A DNA stretch of 64,000 nt from Bradyrhizobium sp. Tv2a-2 (GCF_000472425.1 NZ_AXAI01000006.1:1-64000), one strand, 5' to 3'; positions 1 through 9,470 are shown, numbered from the stretch's first letter. Made by a program: numbers and translations. Notes: generated by a model from the letters alone, not told the origin.

Positions 1-792
1 AAGACCCAGGAGCTGACCGCCGAGTCCCAACTGAACACGACGCGCTCGAACTACCGCCGTATCATCGGCAGCGAGCCGCGAAATCTCGCGCCCGGCTCGC
101 CGGTCGATCGCTTCCTGCCGGGGACGCTGCAGCAGGCGGTCGATATCAGCCTGATCGAAAATCCCAACGTCACTGCTGCGATGTACGGCATCGACGTGAA
201 CTTCCTCACGGTCAAGGTCAATGAAGGGGCGCTGCTGCCGACGGTGAACCTGCAAGCCACGGCGCAGGAGGCCTACGAGCAGACCTTGATCACCCAGCGC
301 TCGTTTAATGCCGGTGTGGCGGCGCAGCTCACCGTTCCGATCTATCAGGGTGGCGCCGAATATTCTCTGATCCGGCAGTCCAAGGAAAATCTGGCACAGC
401 AGCGTCTCACGCTGGAGACCACTCGCGACCAAAGCCGTGCAAGCACCGTGACCGCCTGGGGCCAGCTGGTGGCGGGCAAGGCACAGGTGATCTCCGCGCA
501 GGCCCAGGTGACGGCATCCGAAATCGCGCTGAATGGCGTGCGCGAGGAAGCCAAGGCCGGCCAGCGCACCACGCTCGACGTGCTCAATGCCCAGCAGGCG
601 CTGGTCAACGCGCGCGTTGCGCTTGTCACTGCGCAGCACGATCGCGTGGTCGCATCCTACAGCGTGCTGCAATCGGTTGGACGGTTGTCGCCGCAGGTGC
701 TCAGCCTGCAGACCCCGACCTATGACGCAAGCGTGCACTACCATCAGGTACGTGACAGCTGGGCCGGCATGCGCACACCCGACGGGCGCTAA
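1..792 (+). CDS. TolC-family outer-membrane efflux/secretion protein, 3' part
   Basis: The reading frame is open from the first base, so the gene begins upstream; 263 residues are visible. The sequence has the long amphipathic helices of TolC-type trimeric outer-membrane channels: an AVDISLIENPNVTAA segment, a strand-like segment around VPIYQGGAEYSLIRQ, and a helix ending near TTLDVLNAQQALVNARV. The C-terminal tail is short and polar. Such proteins form the outer-membrane exit of type I secretion or efflux machines. A type I secretion operon lacking its own TolC lies about 9 kb away on the other strand, so this protein could serve it, but that pairing is inference. Family assignment is confident; substrate is not known. 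Confidence 0.86.
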   Translation, partial: KTQELTAESQLNTTRSNYRRIIGSEPRNLAPGSPVDRFLPGTLQQAVDISLIENPNVTAAMYGIDVNFLTVKVNEGALLPTVNLQATAQEAYEQTLITQRSFNAGVAAQLTVPIYQGGAEYSLIRQSKENLAQQRLTLETTRDQSRASTVTAWGQLVAGKAQVISAQAQVTASEIALNGVREEAKAGQRTTLDVLNAQQALVNARVALVTAQHDRVVASYSVLQSVGRLSPQVLSLQTPTYDASVHYHQVRDSWAGMRTPDGR

Positions 793-848
793 TCGCGCAG
801 ACTTAATCTAATGATTGGTGGGGCAGCGTGTCCTGGAAGTGCGCGGAA

Positions 849-881
849 AAGGCCCCATTAGCGGCGGGCTAATGAGGCCTT
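849..881 (+). terminator. Stem-loop after the TolC-like gene
   Basis: Two 14-base arms (849-862 and 868-881) pair with a single mismatch around a 5-base loop, 57 bases after the TolC stop codon. There is no clear T-run afterwards, so it is a candidate terminator or 3'-end stabilising hairpin. The rest of 793-1143 shows nothing recognisable. Confidence 0.5.
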
Positions 882-1143
882 CGTGCCGGTCCCCCAAAAG
901 GGATTAGCGGTGCTCTGCTCTACCGCATGCCACTCTTCACAGAGCGCTGAAATATCGCGCCGACTTGGTTCAAAAACATGGCGTTGGCGAGGAAATTTGT
1001 CGTCGCCGCGCTGAATTGTGCAAGCGCGACGGAAAAGGCGCTCCGAATCGAGGACTTCAAGGCCATATTCTGTACGGATAGGCTTGAATTGGTACCGGTA
1101 TCGATCAAGGTATCGGCCAGCCTGCCGATACCGGCGGGACCGC

Positions 1144-1350
1144 TCAGTTGTGCTCCCATTCGGCCCTTAGCCTGCGCTCGATCTTGTCTGCGTCTTCCTT
1201 TGTTAGGTCGGTCGCGGGGTTGGTCCCAATCAGGGCTGGCCCCTTACGCTCCCGATCATAGACCATCCAACCCTTATATCCCTGGCGAACCAGGAATCTG
1301 GAGGGGTGAAATGTTTTTTCGCTCGCTACGTTTCTCTCATTGTATGCCAT
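1144..1350 (-). CDS. Small conserved-looking hypothetical protein (68 aa)
   Basis: A 68-residue charged protein with no membrane segment or signal peptide. A GGGAG ribosome-binding sequence lies about 8 bases before the ATG. The middle (GYKGWMVYDRERKGPALIG) resembles small DUF-type proteins common in Bradyrhizobium, with aromatic residues followed by a basic stretch and an acidic C-terminal helix. No function can be assigned. It stands alone between the TolC fragment and a second hypothetical gene. Confidence 0.55.
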   Translation of the reverse strand: MAYNERNVASEKTFHPSRFLVRQGYKGWMVYDRERKGPALIGTNPATDLTKEDADKIERRLRAEWEHN

Positions 1351-1771
1351 TGAAATGCTCCCAACGAGAGCCGGCGCTCGCAGATCGCCGACCCGGTGCC
1401 GCGTCTCAATGTTACAAAGAGTAAATTGGGAATATGCGCCCGAATATGACCAAACTTAAACCCCTCTCACTCCGAGTCTCGCCGGGATAAACCGCCACTC
1501 GCTACGGCCGCGAAAAACCTGCTCTGGAGCCAGAGCTGCATCAGCGATTGCGCTGTGTCATTGTCATTTGAGCCCTGATCTCGCGGTCCGCGGGCCGCCT
1601 GACGTCGTGGCAACGCGGGTGAAGCGTGGCTAGAGATTGAAGAGTCGGAAGCCTTAGCATTCTGGTGGCCCAAGCGATAAACGCGCTCCCGACTGCCTAG
1701 GAGATGAGGGCGGTGGAGCAACGTCAGGGATGTACGTCAACTCTGGCGCTCGGCGGATTTGCTACCAAATC
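1351..1771. other. Intergenic stretch, no gene seen
   Basis: About 420 bases with only short open frames of low plausibility on both strands. No transposase similarity, convincing hairpin or tandem repeat was noticed. Confidence 0.4.
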
Positions 1772-1999
1772 TTAGACCGCCTTCGGATCCTGCAACCGCA
1801 AGCGAATGTCCCTGCTCGCCAGCTTCCCTTGCGTCGTTTCGATCACGATATCGACCACGTGAAGCGATTCCGGTGGATCGTAAACATAGGCAATATGCGA
1901 GGGTCCCACAATCTCCGGCTCGATCAGGAAGTCGTCGGATCCTAGCGCCTGCGTAATCAGTTTGACCGCTTCGCCATTCTTGATCGGCGAGCTCAGCAA
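1772..1999 (-). CDS. Possible small hypothetical protein (75 aa, TTG start)
   Basis: The frame encodes a protein-like sequence with alternating hydrophobic and charged residues (for example VDIVIETTQGKLASRD). The only usable start is TTG at 1999. The frame stays open upstream to about 2058 with coherent residues but no ATG or GTG. It may therefore be a genuine short gene with a weak start, or the 3' end of a gene that has lost its beginning. No family is recognised. Confidence 0.35.
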   Translation of the reverse strand: MLSSPIKNGEAVKLITQALGSDDFLIEPEIVGPSHIAYVYDPPESLHVVDIVIETTQGKLASRDIRLRLQDPKAV

Positions 2000-2135
2000 T
2001 GAATCGATGAGGTCGGCATTGCACGACCGGCTGACCTCAGAAACCGGGACCGGGTCTTACTTCCGCGAGCCTCACTGGTTAGGGGGCGCGTTCGGTCGCG
2101 GGTCCTTCGGGCTATTGATCAATCTGCTCCATCAT

Positions 2136-2387
2136 TCAATGTGATTTCAGCCGCTGTTTGTGATCCCGGATGCGCACACGTTCGCGTCGAGGTGGCCCTT
2201 CATGACTTGGCCGAGCAGATAGATTGTGCGGCTGGAGCAGAGCCACACGTCGCCAAAGCTCTCCGCCGTGGTCTCCCAATACCTCCTCTGTGCGCTCTAT
2301 GGCGGCTTCATCATCTGCGCAGTCAACGTCGACTGCGCCCAGGAGTCCGCCGAGTGGATCCAGGATATGGACACGATAGTGGGGCAT
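2136..2387 (-). CDS. Small YRVHILD-type protein, copy 1 (83 aa)
   Basis: An 83-residue protein beginning MPHYRVHILDPLGG and continuing with a Cys-Ala-Asp-Asp acidic segment and an ELWRRVALL helix. It is clearly paralogous to the 74-residue product at 47540-47764, which has the same N-terminal motif, a similarly placed Cys-x-Asp and an ELW motif. The start was chosen to match that paralogue and because GAGG lies at a normal distance; an ATG six bases upstream would place GAGG too close. The C-terminus is basic. Function unknown; short proteins of this kind recur in rhizobial genomes. Confidence 0.6.
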   Translation of the reverse strand: MPHYRVHILDPLGGLLGAVDVDCADDEAAIERTEEVLGDHGGELWRRVALLQPHNLSARPSHEGPPRRERVRIRDHKQRLKSH

Positions 2388-3688
2388 TGGCATAGCCTCG
2401 ATTAGTCGCGGCGTCCGAGTTTGCCCCGCTGTGCTCGATCGTGAGGACCCAGACAAAAACCTGCGTTCCAAGCCGCCGTCCATCGGATCGGGACCGGAAG
2501 AATTCAAATTTCTCCAAGAGCCTGCCAGGAAAACGAGTGTGCAAAAAGACGTATTCAAGCCGATATTGTGCAGACGAGATTCCCGTCGCGGCTATCGTAA
2601 TCAAGGCCGATGCTTCGACTGTACCGCGTCCTTAGCCTTCCGAGGAATAGCATCGCGAAGCCTGTTCACCCGGCCGATGACGCCGGCATATCCAGATGGG
2701 AGCAGCAGGTCCGAACGGTTGCCCGCGTTGGGCTGCGTCCCGGAACTGCTTCGTCGCCAAGCTATCGCGCCAGGGTGGGTATCGTCGAGGCGTGCGGGTT
2801 GTGTTCTCTGTCGTCAACCCGCAGGCAATGCGGTTGGCTGCCAGGGACGAAATGCCGCATAAGCGATTGGAGCATTGTCCCGACTTCGCTGGTCGCGAAG
2901 GCCGTGCCTTAAGATGTCGGGCAGGGAGCATTTGTCTCGCCCCAGAAACTGAGATCAGGAGCAGCTCATCGCAGCCAGAGCGCCGCAACCAGAAACAAAC
3001 TAGAGGCGCAGATCATGCCCTAATGAGATGTCATTTCTCTGTGGTAACAACAAGTGCCAGTTTTCTGTGGTAACGTAGCTGATAGGCGACAGTATATATT
3101 GACATTCTAAAAAAATTTTTGAGTGGGAGTCAGAAAGCGAACAGACATTGCATGCGGTCGTCGGCATAGTCACGCTCGGGCAGATTGGAAGTTCATCAAA
3201 AAAAGGATTGGACAAGGACGCGGGGTAACCGTGCGGACTCCGCGGCAGCGCGGGCTCGATGCGCGCTTTTTTGAAAGTTCATTTTGGTAGGGGAGTTATG
3301 GCGTGAGCGAAAGTAAACTGAAGGCCGGGCCGAACGGAGCGCATGTTTTCAGAATGCCGCGGTTCGGTTTCCCGAACATCGAGTTCGGCAGTTTTGCGAA
3401 GCGGGGCGTTGTCCGGGCGCACGAAGTGGGCAAGCCGGTCAGGAAGCGGGCGGCCAAGGCTCTGATCGGAGCGAGCTGAATCGCGGTATCCGATTCATTC
3501 CGAATTCCTCCAAGAGGGATCCGGCCGGTTGGAAAAACGCCCGCCCGGTGAGCATCTGCCCATGCTCTCTCATTCCGGACAGGCGCGCAATGCCCCCCAA
3601 ATCGTAGCACCGACAAAGGGCGTCATCCAATCAGCCAGTCTACTTGGCCGAACCATAACAACGACAAATCAATCCGTGGGAGAGTTGC
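2388..3688. other. Long intergenic stretch with a possible IS end
   Basis: About 1.3 kb in which open frames on both strands have compositions expected of noncoding GC-rich DNA. The only structure noted is a pair of short direct repeats near 3029-3074, described separately. The base composition becomes more AT-rich around 3080-3130. Confidence 0.4.
3029..3074. repeat. Two 20-base direct repeats, possible IS21-type end remnant
   Basis: Two units starting at 3029 and 3055, with a period of 26 bases, share TG(T/C)CA(T/G)TT(T/C)TCTGTGGTAAC. Multiple short terminal repeats of this spacing and a TGTCATTT-like start are features of IS21-family ends. No transposase gene is nearby, so this can only be called a possible relic. 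Confidence 0.35.
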
Positions 3689-3922
3689 ATGGGAATGGTC
3701 ATGGTCAAATGCCCGGAAACAGGGCGTGCCATCCCGACCGGTATCGAGACCGATCGCGAGAGCTTTCAGCGCTGCACCGTGTTTTTCGCGCGTACGCTTT
3801 GCCCGATCTGCCAAACCGAACACGCCTGGTTCGCGCGGGAGGCCTGGGTCGATGAACCGCGCGGGACATTGCCGCGGCGCTTGCGCTTGGCGCGGCGTTC
3901 CTCCGCGCCCGCACAGGTGTGA
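3689..3922 (+). CDS. Small CPxC zinc-ribbon-like hypothetical protein (77 aa)
   Basis: The protein has a first cysteine in MVKCPETGRAIPTG and a second pair in RTLCPICQTEHAWFAREAWV, the spacing of a small zinc-binding fold. This pattern (Cys-Pro-x-Thr-Gly-x-x-Ile-x-Thr-Gly, then Cys-Pro-x-Cys, His-x-Trp-Phe) occurs in a small rhizobial hypothetical family. A GGGAGAG ribosome-binding site stands five bases before the ATG at 3689; an in-frame ATG at 3701 is an alternative. The C-terminus is Arg-rich. Metal binding is inferred and the role is unknown. Confidence 0.63.
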   Translation: MGMVMVKCPETGRAIPTGIETDRESFQRCTVFFARTLCPICQTEHAWFAREAWVDEPRGTLPRRLRLARRSSAPAQV

Positions 3923-4061
3923 TTCTTCGCGCATCCTGAATCTGTACGGGACCTTGACCTCCGACGAAGAGCCATCGGGGAGCTGTGGAGGGAAACAGCG
4001 GGGCGCGCTAACGGGCTGCATCACTGCTCCGAATTGGGGGCGCCATTGCTCTAATGCGCTC

Positions 4062-4763
4062 TCATCTGAAGACCTCTTCGAGTTGGCGGCGCATGGTCGC
4101 GTGACATTCGCACGCCATGATGGAAAGACGGGCGCGATCGATCACGATCTGTCCCCGCTTGTCCGATTTGATAGCTCCAGACGCGCGCAGACTTCGCATC
4201 AGGAGTGTCACGGTCGGCCGCCGCACGCCCAGGATATGCGCCAGAGTTTCTTGCGTGAGCGGGAGCACATCGTCATCAATGTGGTCGAGCAAGTGGAGCA
4301 TCCAGCGCCCCATCCGCGCCTTGACTGGATGCAGTGCGTTGCACGCGGTGCCGAGCTGAAGCTGGATCAGCGTCGCCCTGATGTGGTTCTGCAGTGCAAC
4401 GCGGATTGCGGAGCTCTTGTTGAAGGCAGCATAAAATCGCGACGCAGAAATCCGTGATGCGGTTCCTGTTATGCGAACGACGGCGGTGATGGCGGAGGGG
4501 GAGGGGCCCAACACAGAAAGGCTGCCGATAGCACCTTCGCGCCCGACGAGAGCCGTTGCAACCGTCTGTCCGTTAGCCATCTCCACCATGAGGGAGATGG
4601 CGCCGCTATGAGGAAAAAAGACATGCTCAGTGGGGTCGCCTGCCCGGAGAAGGACCGTGTCCTGGTTGAGCGCGACGTTTTCGAACTCGGGCATTAGCAG
4701 ATCGAAGTCTGCAGCAGGCAGCCTTGCGAGAAGACGGTTGCCACTTCCGCCGGGGTACGTCAT
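4062..4763 (-). CDS. Crp/Fnr-family transcriptional regulator
   Basis: A 233-residue regulator. Residues about 10-125 form a cyclic-nucleotide-binding-like beta-roll (LLRAGDPTEHVFFPHSGAIS; VGREGAIG), and residues about 150-215 a winged helix-turn-helix with the recognition segment LAHILGVRRPTVTLLMRSL. No cysteine cluster for an Fnr-type iron-sulfur centre is seen, so it belongs with the Crp-like non-Fnr members common in Bradyrhizobium. The start at 4763 is supported by AGGA about 9 bases upstream and by family length; longer upstream starts lack support. It stands alone before the galE/glmS remnant and its targets are unknown. The ligand site lacks obvious cAMP-specific residues. Confidence 0.9.
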   Translation of the reverse strand: MTYPGGSGNRLLARLPAADFDLLMPEFENVALNQDTVLLRAGDPTEHVFFPHSGAISLMVEMANGQTVATALVGREGAIGSLSVLGPSPSAITAVVRITGTASRISASRFYAAFNKSSAIRVALQNHIRATLIQLQLGTACNALHPVKARMGRWMLHLLDHIDDDVLPLTQETLAHILGVRRPTVTLLMRSLRASGAIKSDKRGQIVIDRARLSIMACECHATMRRQLEEVFR

Positions 4764-4888
4764 TACAGCTTTCCTGCGGTTTGGCAGCACATCTACTTGA
4801 CGCCGCCCGCATGTCGGCGTTGCCAATCGCAATCCACAATCGCATGATCATGCTCGTCTGATGTCGGACGCAAACGGTCTCGGCTCTA

Positions 4889-5107
4889 TCATTCAACCGT
4901 GACGGATTTGGCGAGATTGCGAGTCTGATCCACGTCGGTACGTCTGAGCAAAACCATGTGATCGGCAATTAACTGTAGCGGAACGGCAAATACGATCGGT
5001 GCAACGAAGGCCGGCATGTCTGGCAGCAAGATGCTCCTGTAAGGCCTGATCGCGACTTCGCTTTGACTCCTCTGGTCCGTGATGACAATGACGTTGCCGC
5101 GCGAAGG
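4889..5107 (-). pseudogene. glmS: glmS 3'-end remnant (last 72 codons)
   Basis: Directly after the galE stop codon, in the same frame, 72 codons read [10 protein letters not shown]... then [18 protein letters not shown] and end [16 protein letters not shown] followed by TGA. This is the C-terminus of glucosamine-6-phosphate synthase (the second sugar-isomerase domain and the invariant [10 protein letters not shown] tail). The glutaminase domain and most of the isomerase domains are absent, so it cannot be functional. It probably marks a recombination breakpoint that brought galE next to a former glmS, a gene often found in polysaccharide loci. The frame has no internal stop, suggesting a fairly recent event. 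Confidence 0.87.
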
Positions 5108-6118
5108 CTAGATACGGCGATAGCCGTTAGGGTTCTTCAATTGCCACCGCCAGTGGTCTGCACACATTTGTACCAACGAACGTGCCGAGTGCCAATCCAG
5201 GGTTTCTCCCGCAAGGGTCGGGTCGGCATAACAGATGGCCACGTCACCGGCCCGGCGCTCGGCGATTTCATACGGAACAGGCCGGCCACTCACGGCCTCG
5301 AACGCCCGAATGACTTCGAGAACGCTGCTGCCGGTGCCCGTTCCAAGATTGAGCGTTAGCAGGCCGGGATGTTTCAGATGGTTCAAGACGCTTAGATGAC
5401 CTGAAGCAAGATCGACGACATGAATGAAGTCGCGAATTCCGGTGCCATCCGGAGTGTCATAGTTGTTTCCCCAGACTTTCAGCTTCTGTTGTCTTCCAAT
5501 CGCGACCTGCGCTACAAAGGGCAACAAGTTGTTCGGAACCCCGAGCGGGTCTTCTCCAATGAGGCCGCTCTCATGCGCGCCGACCGGATTGAAGTACCGT
5601 AGAATACCGATCCGCCACTCATTGTCGGATGCATAAAGATCCTTCAGCATTTCTTCGATGAAGAACTTTGTTCGGCCATACGGGTTCGTCGGTCCGAGTG
5701 GATGCTTCTCGTCGAGCGGCAGATAGGTCGGCACTCCGTAGACGGTTGCGGACGAACTGAAGACGAGCGTCTTTACCTTCGCCTGCTTCATGGCCGAGAT
5801 AAGCCGCATCGTCCCCGCAACGTTGGTCTCGTAATAGGTCATGGGCCGAGCGTTCGAATCACCCACGGCCTTCAGTCCCGCAAGGTGGATAACGGCAGTC
5901 ACTCCGCAATCACGGATTATCTCGTAGATTGCCTCTTGATTTCGAATGTCGGCCTGCCGAAAGAGGAGTGAGCGTCCGCACAGGGATTGCACCCGCTCGA
6001 GCGACGCTTTGTTGCTGTTGGAGAGATTGTCGACTACGATGACATCCATGCCGGCGTCCAACAATGCCATGCTGACATGGGACCCGATGTAGCCTGCGCC
6101 TCCGGTCAATAAAATCAT
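5108..6118 (-). CDS. galE: UDP-glucose 4-epimerase
   Basis: A 336-residue short-chain dehydrogenase/reductase-type epimerase that interconverts UDP-glucose and UDP-galactose. The N-terminal NAD site is GGAGYIGSH, and the catalytic residues are visible as SSSATVYG and the YGRTKFF tyrosine-lysine pair. Substrate-binding motifs RYFNPVGAHESG and GTGIRDFIHVVDLA are typical of GalE/ExoB. It ends in NPNGY, the usual C-terminus of the family. Start at 6118 gives the canonical MILLTGGAGYIG; the frame is open further upstream but those residues do not match the family. It likely supplies UDP-galactose for the exopolysaccharide encoded in this region. The TAG stop is followed in frame by a glmS remnant. 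Confidence 0.96.
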   Translation of the reverse strand: MILLTGGAGYIGSHVSMALLDAGMDVIVVDNLSNSNKASLERVQSLCGRSLLFRQADIRNQEAIYEIIRDCGVTAVIHLAGLKAVGDSNARPMTYYETNVAGTMRLISAMKQAKVKTLVFSSSATVYGVPTYLPLDEKHPLGPTNPYGRTKFFIEEMLKDLYASDNEWRIGILRYFNPVGAHESGLIGEDPLGVPNNLLPFVAQVAIGRQQKLKVWGNNYDTPDGTGIRDFIHVVDLASGHLSVLNHLKHPGLLTLNLGTGTGSSVLEVIRAFEAVSGRPVPYEIAERRAGDVAICYADPTLAGETLDWHSARSLVQMCADHWRWQLKNPNGYRRI

Positions 6119-6700
6119 GCAGAACAGGTTCCGAGTTCGGCCAACCAGTGTCGACGTCGTCCGATCCAATTGGTCGGCTTTGACTGAGATGCGTCGTCCG
6201 CTGGTTGGCAGACGAAAATGACGCCTTCCAGCACACTCTTGCCAGGGGGCTGAGTGCAACCACCCCGAAGGATTACCTCCCTCGAGCGCGCCCTCTCCAT
6301 CACCGAGGCGCGGACAATATAGTAGTCTTCAGCGACGATGGCGTGCCATGGTCACGTCGCGTGCGGAGAGAAAAGGGATGGACAGGCGCAGCCTGCCGTA
6401 CGCTAGGCATGGCTGTTTGATGACAAAGCGCAGGCATTGCCGATCGCGCCGCCGGGTTACCCTTAGCAAGAGGACGAGGGCCGCGTTGCCATGGCTTGAC
6501 GGCTTACGCTGAGCGGCTGGCCGCGCGGCCTGTTCGGATGAGCGTTGCTGTGACAGGCGGAGCGATCTGTCTCCGCTCGCCATTCGGCACCCATTGTGGC
6601 TTCTGCCCAATGCCAGCCCGACAAATGCGGACAGGTGACTAAAAGAGCTTCGAATCGCAATGGTCCCGAGGGATTACTCCGTCTGGAACCGGGTCATTGC
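6119..6700. other. Intergenic region between divergent galE and GT2 genes
   Basis: About 580 bases separating divergently transcribed genes, so promoters for both are expected here. No clear promoter boxes, transposase similarity or repeats were recognised. Confidence 0.4.
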
Positions 6701-7816
6701 ATGTCCATTGCGCTAAAGTTTGGCGATTGCGATGCAAACGCAACCGAGTGTCTGCTGATGAGCAACGATATCCTTCAACCCCTCCTGCTTCGACAAGGTA
6801 ATCCCGGTCTGCGGGGCGAAAGTCTGCGAGGCGAGCGCCCGGATATCGCTCGACCAGTCCTGAACATAGACCGTTCGCAAAGTCTTGATGAAATTCGGTT
6901 GGCTGTCCTCATCCCGTGCTACAACGAAGAAGTAGCCGTTGGCGCGACAGTGGAAATGTTTCGAAATGCGATTCCAGGCGCTACAATCTATGTATACGAC
7001 AACAACTCAGTCGATAATACGAGAGAAGTTGCAGCAGCGGCTGGGGCGGTAGTTAAGCACGAGAGCCGCCAGGGTAAAGGTAACGTCGTCCGGCGTATGT
7101 TCGCAGACGTAGATGCTGATGTCTACGTGCTGGTCGATGGAGATGCAACGTATGATGCGGAAGCCGCGCCGAGACTGGTCAAGCGCCTCATTGATGAAGA
7201 GCTGGATTTCCTGAATGTCGAGCGGCTATCTGAGCACGTTGAGGCTTACCGGCGAGGGCACCGGCTCGGCAACAGAATACTGAGTGGTCTTGTCGAGAGC
7301 ATCTTTGGTCGTCAGTTTCGAGACATGCTATCCGGCTACAAAGTGTTCTCGCGGCGCTTTGTGAAATCCTTTCCAGCGATGTCGCGAGGATTCGAGATCG
7401 AAACTGAGCTGACGGTCCATGCTCTTGAGCTCCGTATGCCGTGCGCGGAAGACGTAGCGCCCTACAGGGAGCGACCCGCGGGGTCTACAAGCAAACTAAG
7501 TACCTACCGAGATGGATTTCGAATTTTAATGTTGATCGCCTCCTTGGTGAAAAGCGAGCATCCTCTTCAGTTTTTCGGCGCTGCTGGATTTGGCTTGATC
7601 ATTGTTGCGGCGTTACTGTCGATTCCTCTGGTCGAGACGTACATCGAAACGGGCTTAGTGCCGCGTATTCCGACCGCGGTGCTCGTGGTTGGAATGGTAA
7701 CTGTAGGACTTCTGAGTTGGTTTGCGGGGCTAATCCTGGATGTCGTAACAACGGCGCGGCAGGAGGCAAAAAGGCTTGCCTACCTTAGCTTTGTTCCGGT
7801 TCGGAAGAAGCGATGA
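6701..7816 (+). CDS. GT2 glycosyltransferase, polyprenyl-phosphate type
   Basis: A 371-residue GT-A fold transferase. LAVLIPCYNEE starts the nucleotide-binding region, QGKGNVVRRMF follows, and VLVDGDATYD is the DxD-like metal site. Two hydrophobic helices near the C-terminus (about residues 285-345) fit a membrane-anchored enzyme of the dolichol-phosphate-mannose-synthase/GtrB type, which loads a sugar onto a polyprenyl phosphate. The next gene, 24 bases on, encodes a GtrA protein, the usual partner. Start is uncertain: ATG 6701 and ATG 6758 are both possible, neither with a strong ribosome-binding site. It probably provides lipid-linked sugar for side-chain modification of a surface glycan; the sugar is unknown. 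Confidence 0.86.
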   Translation: MSIALKFGDCDANATECLLMSNDILQPLLLRQGNPGLRGESLRGERPDIARPVLNIDRSQSLDEIRLAVLIPCYNEEVAVGATVEMFRNAIPGATIYVYDNNSVDNTREVAAAAGAVVKHESRQGKGNVVRRMFADVDADVYVLVDGDATYDAEAAPRLVKRLIDEELDFLNVERLSEHVEAYRRGHRLGNRILSGLVESIFGRQFRDMLSGYKVFSRRFVKSFPAMSRGFEIETELTVHALELRMPCAEDVAPYRERPAGSTSKLSTYRDGFRILMLIASLVKSEHPLQFFGAAGFGLIIVAALLSIPLVETYIETGLVPRIPTAVLVVGMVTVGLLSWFAGLILDVVTTARQEAKRLAYLSFVPVRKKR

Positions 7817-7840
7817 ACCGAGGGGCGCGCTGAGCTTGCA

Positions 7841-8227
7841 ATGGTTCCTGAATTTTTGCGTTTCGCTGTTGTTGGGGCAGTTGGCTTCTTGGCCAATGCT
7901 GTTGCTGTGACTGCAGCGTCGCACGTCGTCGACCTCTACACGACGGGGGCAATTGGCTGGCTGGTTGCGGTGACCGTCACTTGGTATCTAAATCGAAACT
8001 GGACCTTCCGAAGGGCGCAGAAACGAGGAGCAGTTACTGAATGGGTTAAATTTGCGTGCGCAAACAGCGCGGGGTTCATCGCCTACTTGGCTGCCTATTC
8101 CGCCGCTATTACATGGTGCTCAGTGTGTGGCCGCTGGCCGGTATCTGCCGTAGCATTGGGCTCTCTGGCTGGGCTTTTCATCAATTTCGGTCTATCGCGG
8201 GAGCTGGTATTCACTAGTCGCTACTAG
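7841..8227 (+). CDS. GtrA-family membrane protein
   Basis: A 128-residue protein with four predicted membrane helices: LRFAVVGAVGFLANAVAV, AIGWLVAVTVTWYLNR, the segment around FACANSAGFIAYLAAY, and VALGSLAGLFINFGLSR. It has the family signatures FAVVGAVG near the N-terminus, WYLNRNWTFR in the middle and a final NFGLSRELVF. GtrA proteins are thought to move polyprenyl-phosphate-linked sugars across the inner membrane. The pairing with the preceding GT2 gene supports this. Function is by family; direct evidence for flipping is limited even for well-studied members. Confidence 0.87.
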   Translation: MVPEFLRFAVVGAVGFLANAVAVTAASHVVDLYTTGAIGWLVAVTVTWYLNRNWTFRRAQKRGAVTEWVKFACANSAGFIAYLAAYSAAITWCSVCGRWPVSAVALGSLAGLFINFGLSRELVFTSRY

Positions 8228-8519
8228 GTCGTCGTGAGCGCAGGTAACGCGCGGAAGCTGTCACAGAGGCGGAAGCGGACCGCGACGAGGCTACCCCGCG
8301 AAACGTTGCCTTGCATTCTGTTCTACTGCACTGAACCATACCATAGACACGCTCGAAACATTTTCGCCCAACTGCGGACACTGTTGCGCAAGGTTGGGAG
8401 CGAGCGAACACCCGTTGCTCCCCTTCAACCTACTGTAAATAGCGCCTTCTCGCGTCGGCTATCGCGCAGATGTATAGCAAGATGGGAAAAGACATGAGGA
8501 CATGATCTGCCCCACGCGC

Positions 8520-9125
8520 TCAATGCAAGTTGAATCTTGTTTCTCGCAGACGCAAGCCCCATGCAGCGAGCCTCAGCAAAAAAGCCGCGATGGCCATTGC
8601 GGTGAAGGGCAGATATTCAACGATATGTCGGACCCCACCATGCAACGGATCTTGCATGAAATCCTTCAGAAACGCGACGAGTATGATATTCATGCCGACC
8701 GTCCGTAACTGCCACCACAGCTTCGGACCAAGCATCCTGTGTAGGTTTCCAAAGGATAATAATGCGAGAATGAAGATCAGGGCCGCAACCGGTCCAAAAA
8801 AGAGGAATATGCCGATTGGCGGCGCAGAGCCGATCCAGCAGAGCCAGCTGACCAGAGTAAGATGAACCAGGAACGCCGCTGCGAAAGCGAGGCCAAGCTC
8901 CCGGCCGAGTTTCTTCAGCGGTAGAAACGCCGCGCCAAACAGGCTCGCCAACGCCCCTCCGGCATATGCCGCCCAGAACCAAAGAAAAGCCACGCGCCCC
9001 GTGGTATCGAGCGCTAGTGAAGTACCATGAGCGCTAGCGCCGTTAATCGCAAGTATGATGGCCGCCAAAAGCAGATTGGCGCCAAGCGCCGTGCCCATCC
9101 ACCATTCTGCAGACTTAGGTCGCAT
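8520..9125 (-). CDS. Multi-pass inner-membrane protein, unknown function
   Basis: A 201-residue very hydrophobic protein with about six membrane helices, beginning WWMGTALGANLLLAAIILAI. It has a short basic C-terminus and two histidines at or near membrane borders (VHLTLV and LHRMLG). The arrangement recalls small heme or quinone membrane proteins such as ferric-reductase-like domains, but the spacing of histidines is not diagnostic, so no function is assigned. It stands alone, convergent with the GtrA gene. Confidence 0.7.
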   Translation of the reverse strand: MRPKSAEWWMGTALGANLLLAAIILAINGASAHGTSLALDTTGRVAFLWFWAAYAGGALASLFGAAFLPLKKLGRELGLAFAAAFLVHLTLVSWLCWIGSAPPIGIFLFFGPVAALIFILALLSFGNLHRMLGPKLWWQLRTVGMNIILVAFLKDFMQDPLHGGVRHIVEYLPFTAMAIAAFLLRLAAWGLRLRETRFNLH

Positions 9126-9444
9126 CTTCGGCGCCCCGGCCCCCCAGAGGCACTCTAGACTGGCACCTCGCGGGCGGTCACGTCAAAGGCAAAATAAAAA
9201 GTCGGAGCAGTAAAGCGTTTTCCCGGCTGCAGCTGTCGGGTTACCCAAAGTTTGCTGCAGTCGCTAGCCCGCAATGGTCAACCTACCTTCCTGACCTCTC
9301 GCTGCCGTACTTAGCGCGCTTCGCTCGGCAGGGAAACAGCCGGGCTTTCGCGCTCTGGTCACGTCCGGCTTGCCCGGCGGGCTGATCAAACCGCCGGCGG
9401 CTTAGTGAAGGACAACCGGGACGCTCGCTTGCGCCGAGACTCTT

Positions 9445-9470
9445 GCTGCGCGTGGCAATTCGCGCGCAGC
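9445..9470 (-). terminator. GC-rich stem-loop after the HlyD gene
   Basis: Arms GCTGCGCG (9445-9452) and CGCGCAGC (9463-9470) are perfectly complementary with a 10-base loop, beginning 17 bases past the HlyD stop codon. There is no T-run, so termination is only a possibility. The remainder of 9126-9486 shows no gene. Confidence 0.35.
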
